Below are positions 1 through 8,400 of a stretch of DNA of 14,119 nt, piece after piece; position 1 is the stretch's first letter, and each line of letters begins with the position of its first letter. The notes under the pieces were generated by a model. It saw nothing but the letters and a program-made list of their open reading frames with translations. It ran no database searches and was not told where the DNA came from. The DNA is taken from assembly GCA_003648845.1 (NCBI GenBank), contig QMQA01000005.1, positions 1-14,119 of the forward strand, given 5' to 3'. The translations under genes and the position numbers were made by a program. Source of the DNA: Candidatus Aerophobota bacterium (GTDB taxonomy: Bacteria; Aerophobota; Aerophobia; Aerophobales; B3-G15).

Positions 1-1279
1 AGCTCCAGAGTACTTTATCTCTACTTCAGGTGGACGAAAAGGTCTTGTTGATACGGCGTTAAAGACAGCCTATGCAGGATACCTGACTCGCAAGCTGGTA
101 GCAGTTGCTCAAAATGTTATAATTACTGAAGAGGATTGTGGAACTATAGATGGCTTTGAGATTGGAGCCCTTATAGAAGAAGGTCAGGAGGTAGAGTCTC
201 TTGCCGAGAGAATTTTGGGAAGGGTAACTGCCACCCCTGTTATAGACCCTGCAACCGGGGAGCAAATAATAAACGCAAATCAGGAAATAGATGAGGAGGC
301 TGCAAGAAAAATTCAGGAGGCAGGGATAGAAAAGGTTAAAGTTCGTTCCCCTCTCACCTGTCAGGCAAAGTGGGGTGTCTGCCAGAGATGTTATGGATGG
401 GACCTTTCTACTCATAGAATGGTTAGCCTGGGAGAGGCTATAGGAGTTGTTGCAGCTCAATCTATTGGAGAACCAGGAACCCAGCTTACCCTTCGCACTT
501 TCCATACAGGAGGTATTTTCAGGAAGGGTGGTGATATCCCTCAGGGTCTACCCAGGGCTACAGAGTTGTTTGAGCCCAGAAAACAGTCTTACTCAGAAAG
601 AGGAGGAGTTAGACAGAGAAAAGGCGAGGAAGCACTTATCAGTGAGATTGAAGGAAAGGTCTCCTTTGAGGAAAGAAGAGGTCGCTCCTTTATCAGGATA
701 AGAGGTGATGATAACAAAGAAGTTTTATACGAAGTAGATGGGGAAATTCTGGTTTCTGAAGGTGATACAGTGGAGGCAGGTGAGAAAATTATTGAGGGTA
801 CTATAAATCCGCGCTCTCTTTTAAAAATCAAAGGAGTACGAGCTGTTCAGGAGTTTCTGGTTAACCAGACTGAGATGGTTTATCGGGCGCAAGGAGTTAA
901 AATTAATATTAAGCATTTTGAGGTAATCATCAGGCAAATGATGAGAAAGGTGGAGATAGAGGACCCTGGAGATACCGATTATCTGCCTGGAGAACAGGTA
1001 GACAGAATTGAAGTTGAGGAAGTAAATCGCAAAATCAGACAGGAAGGTGGAAAACCTGCTACAGTAAAGCCAGTATTACTTGCTATTCCTAAGGCGGCTC
1101 AGGAGGATAAGGAGAGCTTTTTGTCTGCTGCCTCTTTTCAGCGTACCAAACAGGTGCTGGCTGAGGCAGCAATCAGAGGACAGGTAGATAATTTAAGAGG
1201 ATTGAAATCAAACGTAATTCTGGGCAGATTAATCCCGGCCGGAACCGGCTTTCGAGATGAACACAAAAAAAAGCAATAA
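1..1279 (+). CDS. rpoC: DNA-directed RNA polymerase subunit beta' (C-terminal part, 5' truncated by window)
   Basis: Largest catalytic subunit of RNA polymerase. The reading frame is open from base 2, so the gene enters from the left and about 425 C-terminal residues are visible. The bridge helix is at about 8-100 (EYFIST..GRKGLVDTALKTA). The second zinc site has four cysteines, at codons 137, 359, 380 and 389 (DCGT...C..KWGVCQRC). The trigger loop follows at about 455-515 (SIGEPGTQLTLRTFHTGG), keeping the catalytic Arg and His. No large insertion follows the trigger loop, unlike E. coli. The C-terminal segment SFLSAASFQ...LRGLK.NVI.GRLIPAGTG is typical. Oddities are Ser where E. coli bridge helix has His777, Gly for Ala779, and Leu for the trigger-loop Met932. 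The stop lies 9 bases before rpsL, so rpoC and the str genes are probably co-transcribed. Confidence 0.98.
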   Translation, partial: APEYFISTSGGRKGLVDTALKTAYAGYLTRKLVAVAQNVIITEEDCGTIDGFEIGALIEEGQEVESLAERILGRVTATPVIDPATGEQIINANQEIDEEAARKIQEAGIEKVKVRSPLTCQAKWGVCQRCYGWDLSTHRMVSLGEAIGVVAAQSIGEPGTQLTLRTFHTGGIFRKGGDIPQGLPRATELFEPRKQSYSERGGVRQRKGEEALISEIEGKVSFEERRGRSFIRIRGDDNKEVLYEVDGEILVSEGDTVEAGEKIIEGTINPRSLLKIKGVRAVQEFLVNQTEMVYRAQGVKINIKHFEVIIRQMMRKVEIEDPGDTDYLPGEQVDRIEVEEVNRKIRQEGGKPATVKPVLLAIPKAAQEDKESFLSAASFQRTKQVLAEAAIRGQVDNLRGLKSNVILGRLIPAGTGFRDEHKKKQ

Positions 1280-1288
1280 GGAGATTTT

Positions 1289-1660
1289 ATGCCTACTATA
1301 AATCAACTGGTAAAAAAGGGTAGAAAAAAGCCAAAGAAAAAGAGGAAAAGTTTAGCTCTGGAGAGGTCTCCTCAGAAAAAAGGTGTTTGCGTAGCGGTCA
1401 GGACTCTTACGCCCAAGAAGCCTAACTCTGCTTTGAGAAAGGTAGCCAGGGTTAGACTCTCGAGTGGCAAAACGGTAACAGCCTATATTCCTGGCGAAGG
1501 TCATAATCTGCAGGAGCACTCAATTGTTCTGGTAAGGGGGGGTAGAGTTAAGGACCTTCCAGGTGTAAAATACCATATCATACGGGGATGTCTGGATACG
1601 GCAGGGGTAGAAGGAAGAAAGAAAGCTCGTTCCAAGTATGGGCGCAAGAAATCAGGATAA
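1289..1660 (+). CDS. rpsL: 30S ribosomal protein S12
   Basis: Decoding-centre protein of the small subunit. Its 123 residues match the family length, and it aligns without gaps to E. coli S12 through the first half. The streptomycin loop [11 protein letters not shown] (residues 41-51) has the wild-type Lys43. The second loop [13 protein letters not shown] is also wild type and retains the Asp that RimO methylthiolates in other bacteria, so nothing suggests streptomycin resistance. The N-terminus is very basic, as expected of the rRNA-threading extension. ATG is preceded by an AAGGAG site at about 1277-1282. It sits 9 bases after rpoC, with no L7Ae-type gene between, unlike many Firmicutes. 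Confidence 0.99.
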   Translation: MPTINQLVKKGRKKPKKKRKSLALERSPQKKGVCVAVRTLTPKKPNSALRKVARVRLSSGKTVTAYIPGEGHNLQEHSIVLVRGGRVKDLPGVKYHIIRGCLDTAGVEGRKKARSKYGRKKSG

Positions 1661-1706
1661 ACAGTTAACCTCGTATTTCGGAATTTATTTAAAAAAGGAG
1701 ATATAG

Positions 1707-2177
1707 ATGGCCAGAAGAAGGATTGCTGAAAAAAGGGAGGTTGCTCCAGATCCGGTTTATAACAGCAAAACTTTGGCTAAATTTATAAATAAATTGATGA
1801 GAGACGGGAAAAAAAGTAAGGCAGAAAAGATATGTTATGAATGTTTTGAGATAATTCGGAAGAGAACAAAAAAGAATCCTCTTGAGGTATTTTTGACCGC
1901 TCTGGAAAATGTTAAGCCCACTCTTGAGGTACGTCCCCGAAGAGTGGGAGGGGCGACTTACCAGGTACCGACGGAAGTAAGGCCGGAGAGAAGAGAGGCT
2001 CTTGCTATTCGGTGGATAGTTGAGTTTGCCAGGGAGAAAAAGGGCAAACCAATGAAAGAAAAATTAGCCGAAGAGATTATTTTGGCTTCCCGAGGAGAAG
2101 GTCCGGCGGTAAAGAAAAGAGAAGATACTCACAGGATGGCAGAGGCTAATCGTGCCTTTGCCCATTATAGATGGTAA
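1707..2177 (+). CDS. rpsG: 30S ribosomal protein S7
   Basis: Primary binder of the 3' major domain of 16S rRNA; it nucleates head assembly and lines the E site. The 156 residues are the usual length. Recognisable blocks are the N-terminal MARRR..., the central [20 protein letters not shown] and the C-terminal [15 protein letters not shown] follows a clear AAAGGAG site at about 1694-1700. In E. coli S7 represses str translation by binding between rpsL and rpsG. Here that gap is only 46 bases and I see no strong stem in it, so the E. coli style of control is not supported by the sequence. fusA follows after 3 bases. Confidence 0.99.
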   Translation: MARRRIAEKREVAPDPVYNSKTLAKFINKLMRDGKKSKAEKICYECFEIIRKRTKKNPLEVFLTALENVKPTLEVRPRRVGGATYQVPTEVRPERREALAIRWIVEFAREKKGKPMKEKLAEEIILASRGEGPAVKKREDTHRMAEANRAFAHYRW

Positions 2178-2180
2178 GCT

Positions 2181-4250
2181 ATGAAGGGTAGGTGTTTTCC
2201 TTTAGAAAAAATAAGAAATATCGGGATTGTTGCTCATATTGATGCAGGTAAAACTACAACTACCGAGCGGATCCTCTATTATACCGGAAAAATCCATAGA
2301 GTAGGTGAGGTTCATGAGGGTACCGCGGTAATGGACTGGATGCAACAGGAGAAGGAAAGAGGTATTACTATAACCTCTGCTGCTACTACCTGCACCTGGA
2401 GGGGGCATCGTATTAATATTATTGATACCCCTGGGCATGTAGACTTTACGGTGGAGGTGGAACGGGCCTTAAGAATTCTTGATGGAGCGTTAATTATCTT
2501 CTGTGGGGTAGAGGGAGTTGAGCCTCAATCGGAAACAGTCTGGCGTCAGGCTAATAAGTATCGAATTCCTCGCATTACCTATATCAACAAACTGGATCGT
2601 ATTGGATCTGATTTCTTTAGAGTGATTGACCAGATTAAGGATAAGTTTAAGCTTACCCCTCTTATTCTTCAGCTTCCGATAGGTGAGGAGGAAAGTTTTC
2701 GAGGATTGGTTGACCTGGTTAGAATGCGTGCACTTTTATGGGAAAGCGATAAACTGGATGCCAGAATTATGGAAGAGGAAATTCCTGGCTACCTGCGGGA
2801 AAAATCCTTCAAGCTTCATCATGACCTGGTAGAAAAGGCGGCTGAGGCCAGTGATGAACTTCTGGAGAAGTTCTTAGAAAAAGGTTCTCTTTCCATAGAG
2901 GAGATAAAAAAAGGTATAAGGAAGTTAACCCTGGAACACCGTGCTGTTCCTATTTTCTGTGGGAGCTCTCTGAGAAACAAGGGGATAAGACCTCTCCTGG
3001 ACGGTATCGTGGATTATCTACCTTCTCCTCTGGATGTTCCTCCGATTGAAGGTATGAATCCTTTAACAGGAGAAAGAGAGAAAAGACTCTCTTCCGATAA
3101 GGAACCCTTTTCCGCTCTTGCTTTTAAAGTGGCAACTGATTCCTATGTGGGCAGGCTCATCTATTTCAGAATTTATTCGGGTATATTAACTGCCGGCTCT
3201 TACGTTTATAATTCCACCAAAAATAAGAAGGAACGTATCTCTCGTATACTGGAGATGCATGCTAACTATCGGATTGAGAGAGGGAGAATGTGTGCTGGAG
3301 AAATTGGGGCTCTGGTGGGTCCTAAAGATATCGAAACTGGTGATACTCTTTGTGATGGAAATCATCCCATACTTCTTGAGTCAATAATATTTGCCGAACC
3401 TGTAATATCTATGGCTATTGAACCAAAATCCCGAGCTGATCAGGATAAACTGATTGACGCTCTTTATAAGATAGCCAAAGAGGATCCAACCTTTAAAGTA
3501 AGGCAGGATGAGGAAACCGGACAGACTATAATCTCTGGCATGGGTGAGCTTCATCTGGAGATAATTTTAGACAGACTTAGACGGGAATTTGGTCTCAAAG
3601 TCAATGCAGGTGAGCCTCAGGTTGCATACAAGGAGAGTATAAGAAAAAAAGCTCAGGCCAGGGGCAGGTATATTCATCAGACAGGTGGAAGAGGTCAATA
3701 TGGGGATGTAGTTCTCCAGGTTGAACCCGGGAAGGATAGCGAAGAGGTCTTTGTGGATAAAACTAAGGGAGGAGTTGTTCCTAAGGAGTTCATTCCTGCT
3801 ATTAAAGCAGGTATACAACAGGCATTTTTTTCAGGGGTATTGGGTGGATATCCTCTGGTGAATGTTAAAGTTACTTTACTTGATGGATCATATCATCCGG
3901 TGGACTCTTCAGAATACGCTTTTAAAACTGCAGCATTTATTGCCTTTCGTAAGGCTACCCAACAGGCTGATCCTTATTTGCTGGAGCCTATAATGAAGGT
4001 AGAGGTTAGAACTCCTGCAGAATTTCTGGGTGATATTATTGCTGATCTTTCTTCCAGGCGCGGACAGATCTTATCTACAGAAACTATTGGTGAAATGAAA
4101 AATATTGTTGCACATGTACCTTTATCAGAGCTCTTCGGGTATGTTACTTCTCTTCGCTCTCTTTCTCGAGGAAAAGCTGTGCCAAACATAGAGTTTTCTC
4201 ATTATCAGGAAGTTCCCGAAGAGAAGGCAAAGAAAATCCTGGGAAAATAA
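2181..4250 (+). CDS. fusA: Translation elongation factor G
   Basis: GTPase that drives tRNA-mRNA translocation and, with RRF, ribosome recycling. At 689 residues it is close to B. subtilis EF-G. GTPase motifs are G1 AHIDAGKT (18-25), switch [11 protein letters not shown] (61-70), G3 DTPGH (82-86, catalytic His86), G4 NKLD (136-139) and G5 at about 260-268 (CGSSLRNKG). Domain II-III carries [16 protein letters not shown], and domain IV carries RGQYGDV and the tip [11 protein letters not shown] with His572. Domain V ends in [10 protein letters not shown]4 has Leu where most bacterial EF-Gs have Met. The start gives [15 protein letters not shown], matching the family N-terminus. Its ribosome site is weak, but it lies 3 bases after the rpsG stop, suggesting coupled translation. 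tuf does not follow. Confidence 0.98.
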   Translation: MKGRCFPLEKIRNIGIVAHIDAGKTTTTERILYYTGKIHRVGEVHEGTAVMDWMQQEKERGITITSAATTCTWRGHRINIIDTPGHVDFTVEVERALRILDGALIIFCGVEGVEPQSETVWRQANKYRIPRITYINKLDRIGSDFFRVIDQIKDKFKLTPLILQLPIGEEESFRGLVDLVRMRALLWESDKLDARIMEEEIPGYLREKSFKLHHDLVEKAAEASDELLEKFLEKGSLSIEEIKKGIRKLTLEHRAVPIFCGSSLRNKGIRPLLDGIVDYLPSPLDVPPIEGMNPLTGEREKRLSSDKEPFSALAFKVATDSYVGRLIYFRIYSGILTAGSYVYNSTKNKKERISRILEMHANYRIERGRMCAGEIGALVGPKDIETGDTLCDGNHPILLESIIFAEPVISMAIEPKSRADQDKLIDALYKIAKEDPTFKVRQDEETGQTIISGMGELHLEIILDRLRREFGLKVNAGEPQVAYKESIRKKAQARGRYIHQTGGRGQYGDVVLQVEPGKDSEEVFVDKTKGGVVPKEFIPAIKAGIQQAFFSGVLGGYPLVNVKVTLLDGSYHPVDSSEYAFKTAAFIAFRKATQQADPYLLEPIMKVEVRTPAEFLGDIIADLSSRRGQILSTETIGEMKNIVAHVPLSELFGYVTSLRSLSRGKAVPNIEFSHYQEVPEEKAKKILGK

Positions 4251-4269
4251 AAAAGATGGAGTTTGGAAG

Positions 4270-4578
4270 ATGCCTAAGCAGAGAATCAGGATAAGGTTAA
4301 AAGCTTATGACCATAAGATTCTGGATCATTCAATAGAGCGTATTGTCAGGACTATAGAAGCTACCGGTGCCAAGGTTTGTGGACCTATTCCACTACCTAC
4401 GAAAATTAAAAGGTTTACTGTGCTTCGCTCTCCTCATACACATAAAGATTCCAGGGAACAGTTTGAGATGAGGATTCATAAAAGGGTTATAGACATTTTG
4501 GATTCAAATCCTAAAACCATTGATGCTCTCATGGGTATGAACCTGCCCACGGGAGTTCATGTAGAGGTTAAGCTATAA
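4270..4578 (+). CDS. rpsJ: 30S ribosomal protein S10
   Basis: Small-subunit head protein; in E. coli it also serves as NusE in transcription antitermination. The 102 residues are the standard length. Diagnostic stretches are [13 protein letters not shown] near the N-terminus, [19 protein letters not shown] in the middle, and [13 protein letters not shown] at the end. Only 19 bases separate it from fusA, so there is no room for the long S10 leader through which L4 regulates this operon in E. coli. It is therefore likely expressed from upstream promoters shared with rpoC and str. Confidence 0.99.
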   Translation: MPKQRIRIRLKAYDHKILDHSIERIVRTIEATGAKVCGPIPLPTKIKRFTVLRSPHTHKDSREQFEMRIHKRVIDILDSNPKTIDALMGMNLPTGVHVEVKL

Positions 4579-4588
4579 AGGGAGGAAA

Positions 4589-5221
4589 ATGAAAGCTATA
4601 CTGGGAAAAAAATTGGGAATGACACAGGTTATTGAAGAGGATCAGGTAATACCTGTGACAGTATTGAGGGCAGGACCCTGTGTGGTAGTCCAGAAAAAAG
4701 AAAAGGAAAAAGATGGATACACCTCACTTCAATTGGGTTTTGAGGAAGTAGAGGAAAAGAAATTAAACAAACCATTGCTGGGTCATTTTAAGAAATATGG
4801 AGTTAAGCCAAGACGCTATTTGTACGAGGTAAGGATAGATGATGAGAAAAAACTTGCCTCTTATAAGGTGGGAGAGGAGGTAAAAGTTAGTATATTTAAA
4901 AAAGGGGATGTGGTTGATGTAACCGGTATATCAAAAGGAAAGGGATTTGCCGGTGTGATGAAAAGACATGGATTCGCTGGAGGACCAGCTTCTCATGGAT
5001 CAGGTCAATGGCATCGTCGCCCGGGTTCAATTGGTGCATCAGCTGACCCTTCCCGCGTATTTAAAGGTAAAAAAATGCCCGGCAGGATGGGAGGAGAGAG
5101 GATAACCATAAAAAATTTAAAGGTCATAGAGGTGGATGAAAAAGAAAATCTTTTATTGATAAAAGGAAGTTGTCCAGGAAAAAATGGTGATCTTGTAATA
5201 GTAAAACAGGGGAAAGGATAA
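4589..5221 (+). CDS. rplC: 50S ribosomal protein L3
   Basis: Early assembly protein of the large subunit; its long loop reaches the peptidyl transferase centre. The 210 residues are typical. The start MKAILGKKLGMTQ is diagnostic, as is the loop GKGFAGVMKRHGF...SHGSGQWHRRPGSIGASADP (118-154) and FKGKKMPGRMGG (158-169). Residue 150, aligned with the Gln that PrmB methylates in E. coli, is Ala here (SIGASADP), so that modification is not expected. A strong AGGGAGGAAA site directly precedes the ATG. The stop is one base from rplD. Confidence 0.99.
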   Translation: MKAILGKKLGMTQVIEEDQVIPVTVLRAGPCVVVQKKEKEKDGYTSLQLGFEEVEEKKLNKPLLGHFKKYGVKPRRYLYEVRIDDEKKLASYKVGEEVKVSIFKKGDVVDVTGISKGKGFAGVMKRHGFAGGPASHGSGQWHRRPGSIGASADPSRVFKGKKMPGRMGGERITIKNLKVIEVDEKENLLLIKGSCPGKNGDLVIVKQGKG

Positions 5222-5222
5222 A

Positions 5223-5861
5223 ATGGAGTGGGATGTTTATAATATGCAAGGAGAAAAAATAGGTAGTTGTGGCTTAGAGGATGATATCTTTGCAGGAGAG
5301 GTAAACCAGCCTCTTTTAAGGGAGGCTGTTTTAGCTTATCAAACCAATTTGCGCCAGGGGACAGTGTCTACCAAGACCAGGGGAGAGGTTAGTGGAGGAG
5401 GAAGAAAACCCTGGCCGCAAAAAGGTACAGGCAGAGCAAGAGCCGGTAGTATAAGATCTCCTCTCTGGGTTGGTGGAGGAGTAGTTTTTGGTCCTAAACC
5501 GCGCAACTTCAGCTACCCCCTTCCCAAAAAGAAAAGAAAACTTGCTCTGGTCTCTGCACTTAGATTAAAAATAAAAGAAAGAAAGCTATTTATACTTGAT
5601 AAATTAGCCATTGAGAAAGGAAAAACTAAAGAAATGGCCTCCTTTTTAGCAAATTTTGTTAAAACGGATGATCATAAGGAAAAAAGTCTGGTCGTAGTTA
5701 GCGAAAAAGATGAAAAGCTAAAAAGGGCATCTTCCAATATAAAAACCCTGAGACTGGTTATGGCTGATAATCTTAGCGCCTGTCATATTCTGTTTCATGA
5801 TAATGTTTTTTTTACACAGGAGTCCATAATGAGGCTGGTAAAGAGGTTGAAAAATGAGTAA
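5223..5861 (+). CDS. rplD: 50S ribosomal protein L4
   Basis: Large-subunit protein that lines the exit tunnel; in E. coli it is also the S10 operon autoregulator. It has 212 residues. The tunnel loop is at about 53-95 with the usual GGGRKPWPQKGTGRARAG and PLWVGGGVVFGPKPR blocks. The C-terminal Rossmann-like half is more divergent, as is normal for L4. The ATG is one base beyond the rplC stop, with GGGGAAAGGA as ribosome site inside rplC. The 3' end overlaps rplW by 8 bases. No S10 leader exists upstream, so E. coli-type L4 feedback has no visible target here. Confidence 0.98.
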   Translation: MEWDVYNMQGEKIGSCGLEDDIFAGEVNQPLLREAVLAYQTNLRQGTVSTKTRGEVSGGGRKPWPQKGTGRARAGSIRSPLWVGGGVVFGPKPRNFSYPLPKKKRKLALVSALRLKIKERKLFILDKLAIEKGKTKEMASFLANFVKTDDHKEKSLVVVSEKDEKLKRASSNIKTLRLVMADNLSACHILFHDNVFFTQESIMRLVKRLKNE

Positions 5862-6144
5862 AAGTCCTTATAATATAATAATGGGTCCGGTAGTAACTGA
5901 AAAGGCAACCGATCTACAAAAAGAAGGCATTTATATTTTTAAAGTCCCTCCAGGTGCAAATAAAATTGAAATAAAAAATGCTGTGGAGGAGCTTTTTAAT
6001 GTGAAAGTAGATAAGGTTAGAACCTTGACGGTTAAACCAAAATATAGAAAATGGAGAACAAGAGTGGTGGGAAAAACTTCTCGCTGGAAAAAAGCAATTG
6101 TTAAGTTAAAAGAAGGGTATACCATTGAAAGGTTAGGAGTTTAA
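5854..6144 (+). CDS. rplW: 50S ribosomal protein L23
   Basis: Protein at the tunnel exit that docks trigger factor and SRP. It has 96 residues, the usual bacterial size. It starts with [16 protein letters not shown] and carries the hallmark [24 protein letters not shown]. The extended basic loop ([23 protein letters not shown]) precedes [10 protein letters not shown]. The start lies inside the last codons of rplD (8-base overlap), which points to translational coupling. rplB begins 2 bases after its stop. Confidence 0.98.
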   Translation: MSKSPYNIIMGPVVTEKATDLQKEGIYIFKVPPGANKIEIKNAVEELFNVKVDKVRTLTVKPKYRKWRTRVVGKTSRWKKAIVKLKEGYTIERLGV

Positions 6145-6146
6145 TT

Positions 6147-6974
6147 ATGCCTGTTAAAGTTTATAAACCTACATCTCCGGGCAGAAGACATCAGACCGGT
6201 TCCACATTTTCCGAGATCACCAGGAACAAGCCAGAAAAATCTTTGACTGTGGATTTAAAAAAAGCACCGGGTAGAAATAACCAGGGTAGAATTACTTCGC
6301 GTCACAGAGGAGGTGGAGTTAAGAAAAAATACAGGATAATAGATTTCAAACGGGACAAAGATGGGATCCCGGCAAAAGTTGTATCTATTGAATACGATCC
6401 CTACAGATCTGCACGTATTGCTCTTTTGCAGTATGTGGATGGGGAAAAAAGATACATTATTGCTCCTTTAGGTCTCAAGGTAGGAGATGAAGTAATTTCG
6501 GGTGAAGATGTACCACTTAAAGTAGGAAATACTCTTCCTCTTTTCCGTATACCGGAAGGAACATCTATTTACAATATAGAGCTGAAGAGAGGCAAGGGAG
6601 GTCAACTTGTTCGCTCTGCTGGTACCTCAGCAGAGCTTTTGTCCAAGGAGGGAGGATATGCTCAGGTTAAACTTCCCTCAGGGGAGATTAGACTTATAAG
6701 CCTGGATTGCCGCGCTACTATAGGACAGGTAGGAAATGTGGAACATGAGAATATCCAGATAGGTAAAGCAGGTAGAGCTCGTCTGATGGGGAGAAGGCCC
6801 TATGTGCGCGGTTCTGCTATGAACCCAATTGATCATCCCCACGGAGGGGGTGAGGGTCGTAGTGGTCCGGGAAGACATCCTGTAACTCCCTGGGGAAAAC
6901 CTACTAAGGGGAAGAAAACGAGAAAGAAAGGAAAACCTTCTGATAAGTTAATAGTTCAGCGGAGGAAAAAATAA
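6147..6974 (+). CDS. rplB: 50S ribosomal protein L2
   Basis: Universal large-subunit protein needed for subunit joining and close to the peptidyl transferase centre. The 275 residues match the family. The N-terminal [12 protein letters not shown], the [18 protein letters not shown] block (52-69) and the C-terminal [13 protein letters not shown] (226-238) are all intact. His230 aligns with the E. coli His229 implicated in activity. The C-terminal tail is lysine-rich. ATG follows rplW by 2 bases, with a GGTTAGGAG ribosome site inside the rplW end. Confidence 0.99.
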   Translation: MPVKVYKPTSPGRRHQTGSTFSEITRNKPEKSLTVDLKKAPGRNNQGRITSRHRGGGVKKKYRIIDFKRDKDGIPAKVVSIEYDPYRSARIALLQYVDGEKRYIIAPLGLKVGDEVISGEDVPLKVGNTLPLFRIPEGTSIYNIELKRGKGGQLVRSAGTSAELLSKEGGYAQVKLPSGEIRLISLDCRATIGQVGNVEHENIQIGKAGRARLMGRRPYVRGSAMNPIDHPHGGGEGRSGPGRHPVTPWGKPTKGKKTRKKGKPSDKLIVQRRKK

Positions 6975-6984
6975 GGGGGGTAAA

Positions 6985-7269
6985 ATGGGTCGTTCTGTTA
7001 AAAAAGGACCTTGGGTAGACCCATCTTTAATTAAAAAGGTAGAAAAGGTCAAAAAGGAAGGAAAGAAAAAACCGATTAAAACCTGGTCTCGAAGATCTAC
7101 TATAATTCCAGAATTTGTAGGTTTTACCTTCGCCGTTCACAATGGTAAGGATTTTCATAATGTTTACATTACTGAAGAGATGGTAGGGCATAAGCTGGGA
7201 GAGTTTGCTCCAACCCGGAAATTTGACCATCATGGTGCCCATACTAAGAGAGTTATTGCACCCAAATAA
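6985..7269 (+). CDS. rpsS: 30S ribosomal protein S19
   Basis: Head protein that pairs with S13 at the intersubunit bridge. The 94 residues include [36 protein letters not shown] and [19 protein letters not shown], which together are unmistakable. After APTR the tail reads [11 protein letters not shown], where many bacteria have TFRGH, so the C-terminus is somewhat divergent. A strong AGGGGGG ribosome site sits 4 bases before the ATG. Confidence 0.99.
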   Translation: MGRSVKKGPWVDPSLIKKVEKVKKEGKKKPIKTWSRRSTIIPEFVGFTFAVHNGKDFHNVYITEEMVGHKLGEFAPTRKFDHHGAHTKRVIAPK

Positions 7270-7285
7270 AAGGTGGTGGTAAAAG

Positions 7286-7621
7286 ATGGAAGTACGAGCT
7301 GCTGGAAAGTACATAAGGGTATCTCCCTTTAAAGCTCAAAAGGTTGCCGCGCTAATAAGGGGCAAGCCGGTACAGGAGGCTATGAATATTCTGACGTTAA
7401 CTCCAAAAAAGAGTTGTGGTATTATGAAAGATATTCTTCAATCAGCCATAGCTAATGCTAAAAACCAGCATGGCCTAACAGAAGAGAACTTATTTGTTAA
7501 GTTTGCCCAGGTGGACAAAGGGCCAACTTTAAAAAGAATAAAACCAAGAGCAAGAGGGAGGGCTGACCTGATACGCAAAAGAACCTCTCATATTACTATT
7601 GTTCTTGATACAAAGTCTTAA
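7286..7621 (+). CDS. rplV: 50S ribosomal protein L22
   Basis: Large-subunit protein whose beta hairpin narrows the exit tunnel opposite L4. It has 111 residues. Family features are KYIRVSPFKAQKVAALIRGK (8-27), SAIANAKNQHG (53-63), and the hairpin VDKGPTLKRIKPRARGRAD (76-94) followed by RKRTSHITIVL. The hairpin has normal length, so no macrolide-resistance-type insertion or deletion is seen. The AAGGTGGTGG ribosome site precedes the ATG. It is followed by the longest non-coding gap of the window. Confidence 0.98.
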   Translation: MEVRAAGKYIRVSPFKAQKVAALIRGKPVQEAMNILTLTPKKSCGIMKDILQSAIANAKNQHGLTEENLFVKFAQVDKGPTLKRIKPRARGRADLIRKRTSHITIVLDTKS

Positions 7622-7675
7622 TTGGTTGTTGGTTGTTAGCTCTGAGTCTGAAGAGTGCTAACAACCAGCAGCTAA
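7622..7675 (+). repeat. Long inverted repeat / RNA hairpin between rplV and rpsC
   Basis: Bases 7622-7640 can pair with 7657-7675 as a continuous 19-pair stem around a 16-base loop. The inner ten pairs (GGTTGTTAGC with GCTAACAACC) are perfect, and the outer nine include three G-T pairs. The left arm also holds a tandem heptamer, GGTTGTT twice (7624-7637). The stem begins directly after the rplV stop. No T-run follows, so it does not look like an intrinsic terminator. It might be an mRNA processing or stability element, a protein-binding site, or a dispersed repeat; the sequence alone cannot decide. Confidence 0.8.
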
Positions 7676-7695
7676 GAACTGTAAACTAATTAAAG

Positions 7696-7705
7696 TAAGG
7701 AGAAG
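7696..7705 (+). promoter_or_regulatory. Ribosome binding site of rpsC
   Basis: TAAGGAGAAG lies 5 bases before the GTG at 7711 and supports that non-ATG start. The codon begins the invariant S3 N-terminus GQKVHP, and no in-frame ATG is nearby. Confidence 0.85.
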
Positions 7706-7710
7706 AAGTA

Positions 7711-8400
7711 GTGGGGCAGAAAGTACATCCAGAAGGGTTGAGATTAGGCTTTATTAAGGAATGGCAGTCTCGCTGGTATGCAGATGATAAGGAATATGCA
7801 AAATTTTTACAAACGGACCTCAAAATACGCAGGCATCTTATGGATAGGTTCAATCGGGCCAATATTTCTGATATTTTAATAGAAAGAGCCACCAATAAAG
7901 TAAGGATAACTATATATGCTGCACGTCCCGGTATAATAATTGGCAGGAAAGGAGAAACTATTGAAAAGGTAAAAGAGGAGCTCTCGCAGTATGCTCCTGA
8001 TGCAAAGATATTTTTAAATGTTCAGGAAATTCCTCAACCAGAGCTGGACGCCCAAATGGTAGCTGACAGGATTGCTTTTCAACTGGAAAGGAGAGTCAGT
8101 GCAAAAAGAGCCATGAGAGAAGCTATTTCAAGAGCTATGGAAAGAGGTGCAGAAGGAATTAAGGTAATGTGTAAAGGTAGAATAGGTGGAGCAGAGATAG
8201 CCAGAAAAGAATGGATGAAAGAGGGGAAAATTCCACTGCACACCTTGAGAGCTGATGTGGATTATGGAACCTCCACCGCTCATACTACCTATGGATGTAT
8301 TGGGGTTAAGGTCTGGATTTATAAAGGCGATGTTATGCCTTCTACGAAAATTTTTGCCGAAGAGGAGTTTGAGGATGCCGCTACAGCCGAAAAGGGTTAA
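7711..8400 (+). CDS. rpsC: 30S ribosomal protein S3
   Basis: Small-subunit head protein at the mRNA entry channel, with helicase-related function. It has 229 residues. GTG is the start, giving the diagnostic [13 protein letters not shown]. The type-2 KH domain holds [14 protein letters not shown] (74-87) with its GxxG at 78-81. The C-terminal domain has [27 protein letters not shown] and the LRADVDYG...[11 protein letters not shown] block. The acidic tail [13 protein letters not shown] overlaps the rplP start by 26 bases. It is the first gene after the rplV-rpsC hairpin. Confidence 0.98.
   Translation: MGQKVHPEGLRLGFIKEWQSRWYADDKEYAKFLQTDLKIRRHLMDRFNRANISDILIERATNKVRITIYAARPGIIIGRKGETIEKVKEELSQYAPDAKIFLNVQEIPQPELDAQMVADRIAFQLERRVSAKRAMREAISRAMERGAEGIKVMCKGRIGGAEIARKEWMKEGKIPLHTLRADVDYGTSTAHTTYGCIGVKVWIYKGDVMPSTKIFAEEEFEDAATAEKG
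8362..8367 (+). promoter_or_regulatory. Ribosome binding site of rplP inside rpsC
   Basis: GAGGAG lies 7 bases before the ATG at 8375, within the last codons of rpsC. It selects this start over the longer in-frame extension upstream to 8255, whose predicted residues are not L16-like. Confidence 0.75.

Noticed and set aside
59..505. 148-residue minus-strand frame over rpoC
   Set aside because: It lies opposite highly conserved RpoC active-site coding sequence; no ribosome site or family features, so a shadow.
1661..1706. S7 translational operator between rpsL and rpsG
   Set aside because: The gap is only 46 bases and contains no stable stem that I can find; only the rpsG ribosome site is clear.
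7622..7675. Intrinsic terminator after rplV
   Set aside because: The stem is long but no T-run follows, and rpsC downstream has no visible promoter.
7659..7687. Possible promoter for rpsC (TAACAA ... TAAACT)
   Set aside because: The -35 matches the consensus at only half its positions, the -10 at four of six, and it overlaps the hairpin arm; not convincing.
8255..8374. Upstream in-frame extension of rplP
   Set aside because: These bases encode conserved S3 in rpsC; the L16 family begins at 8375 with a GAGGAG site before it.
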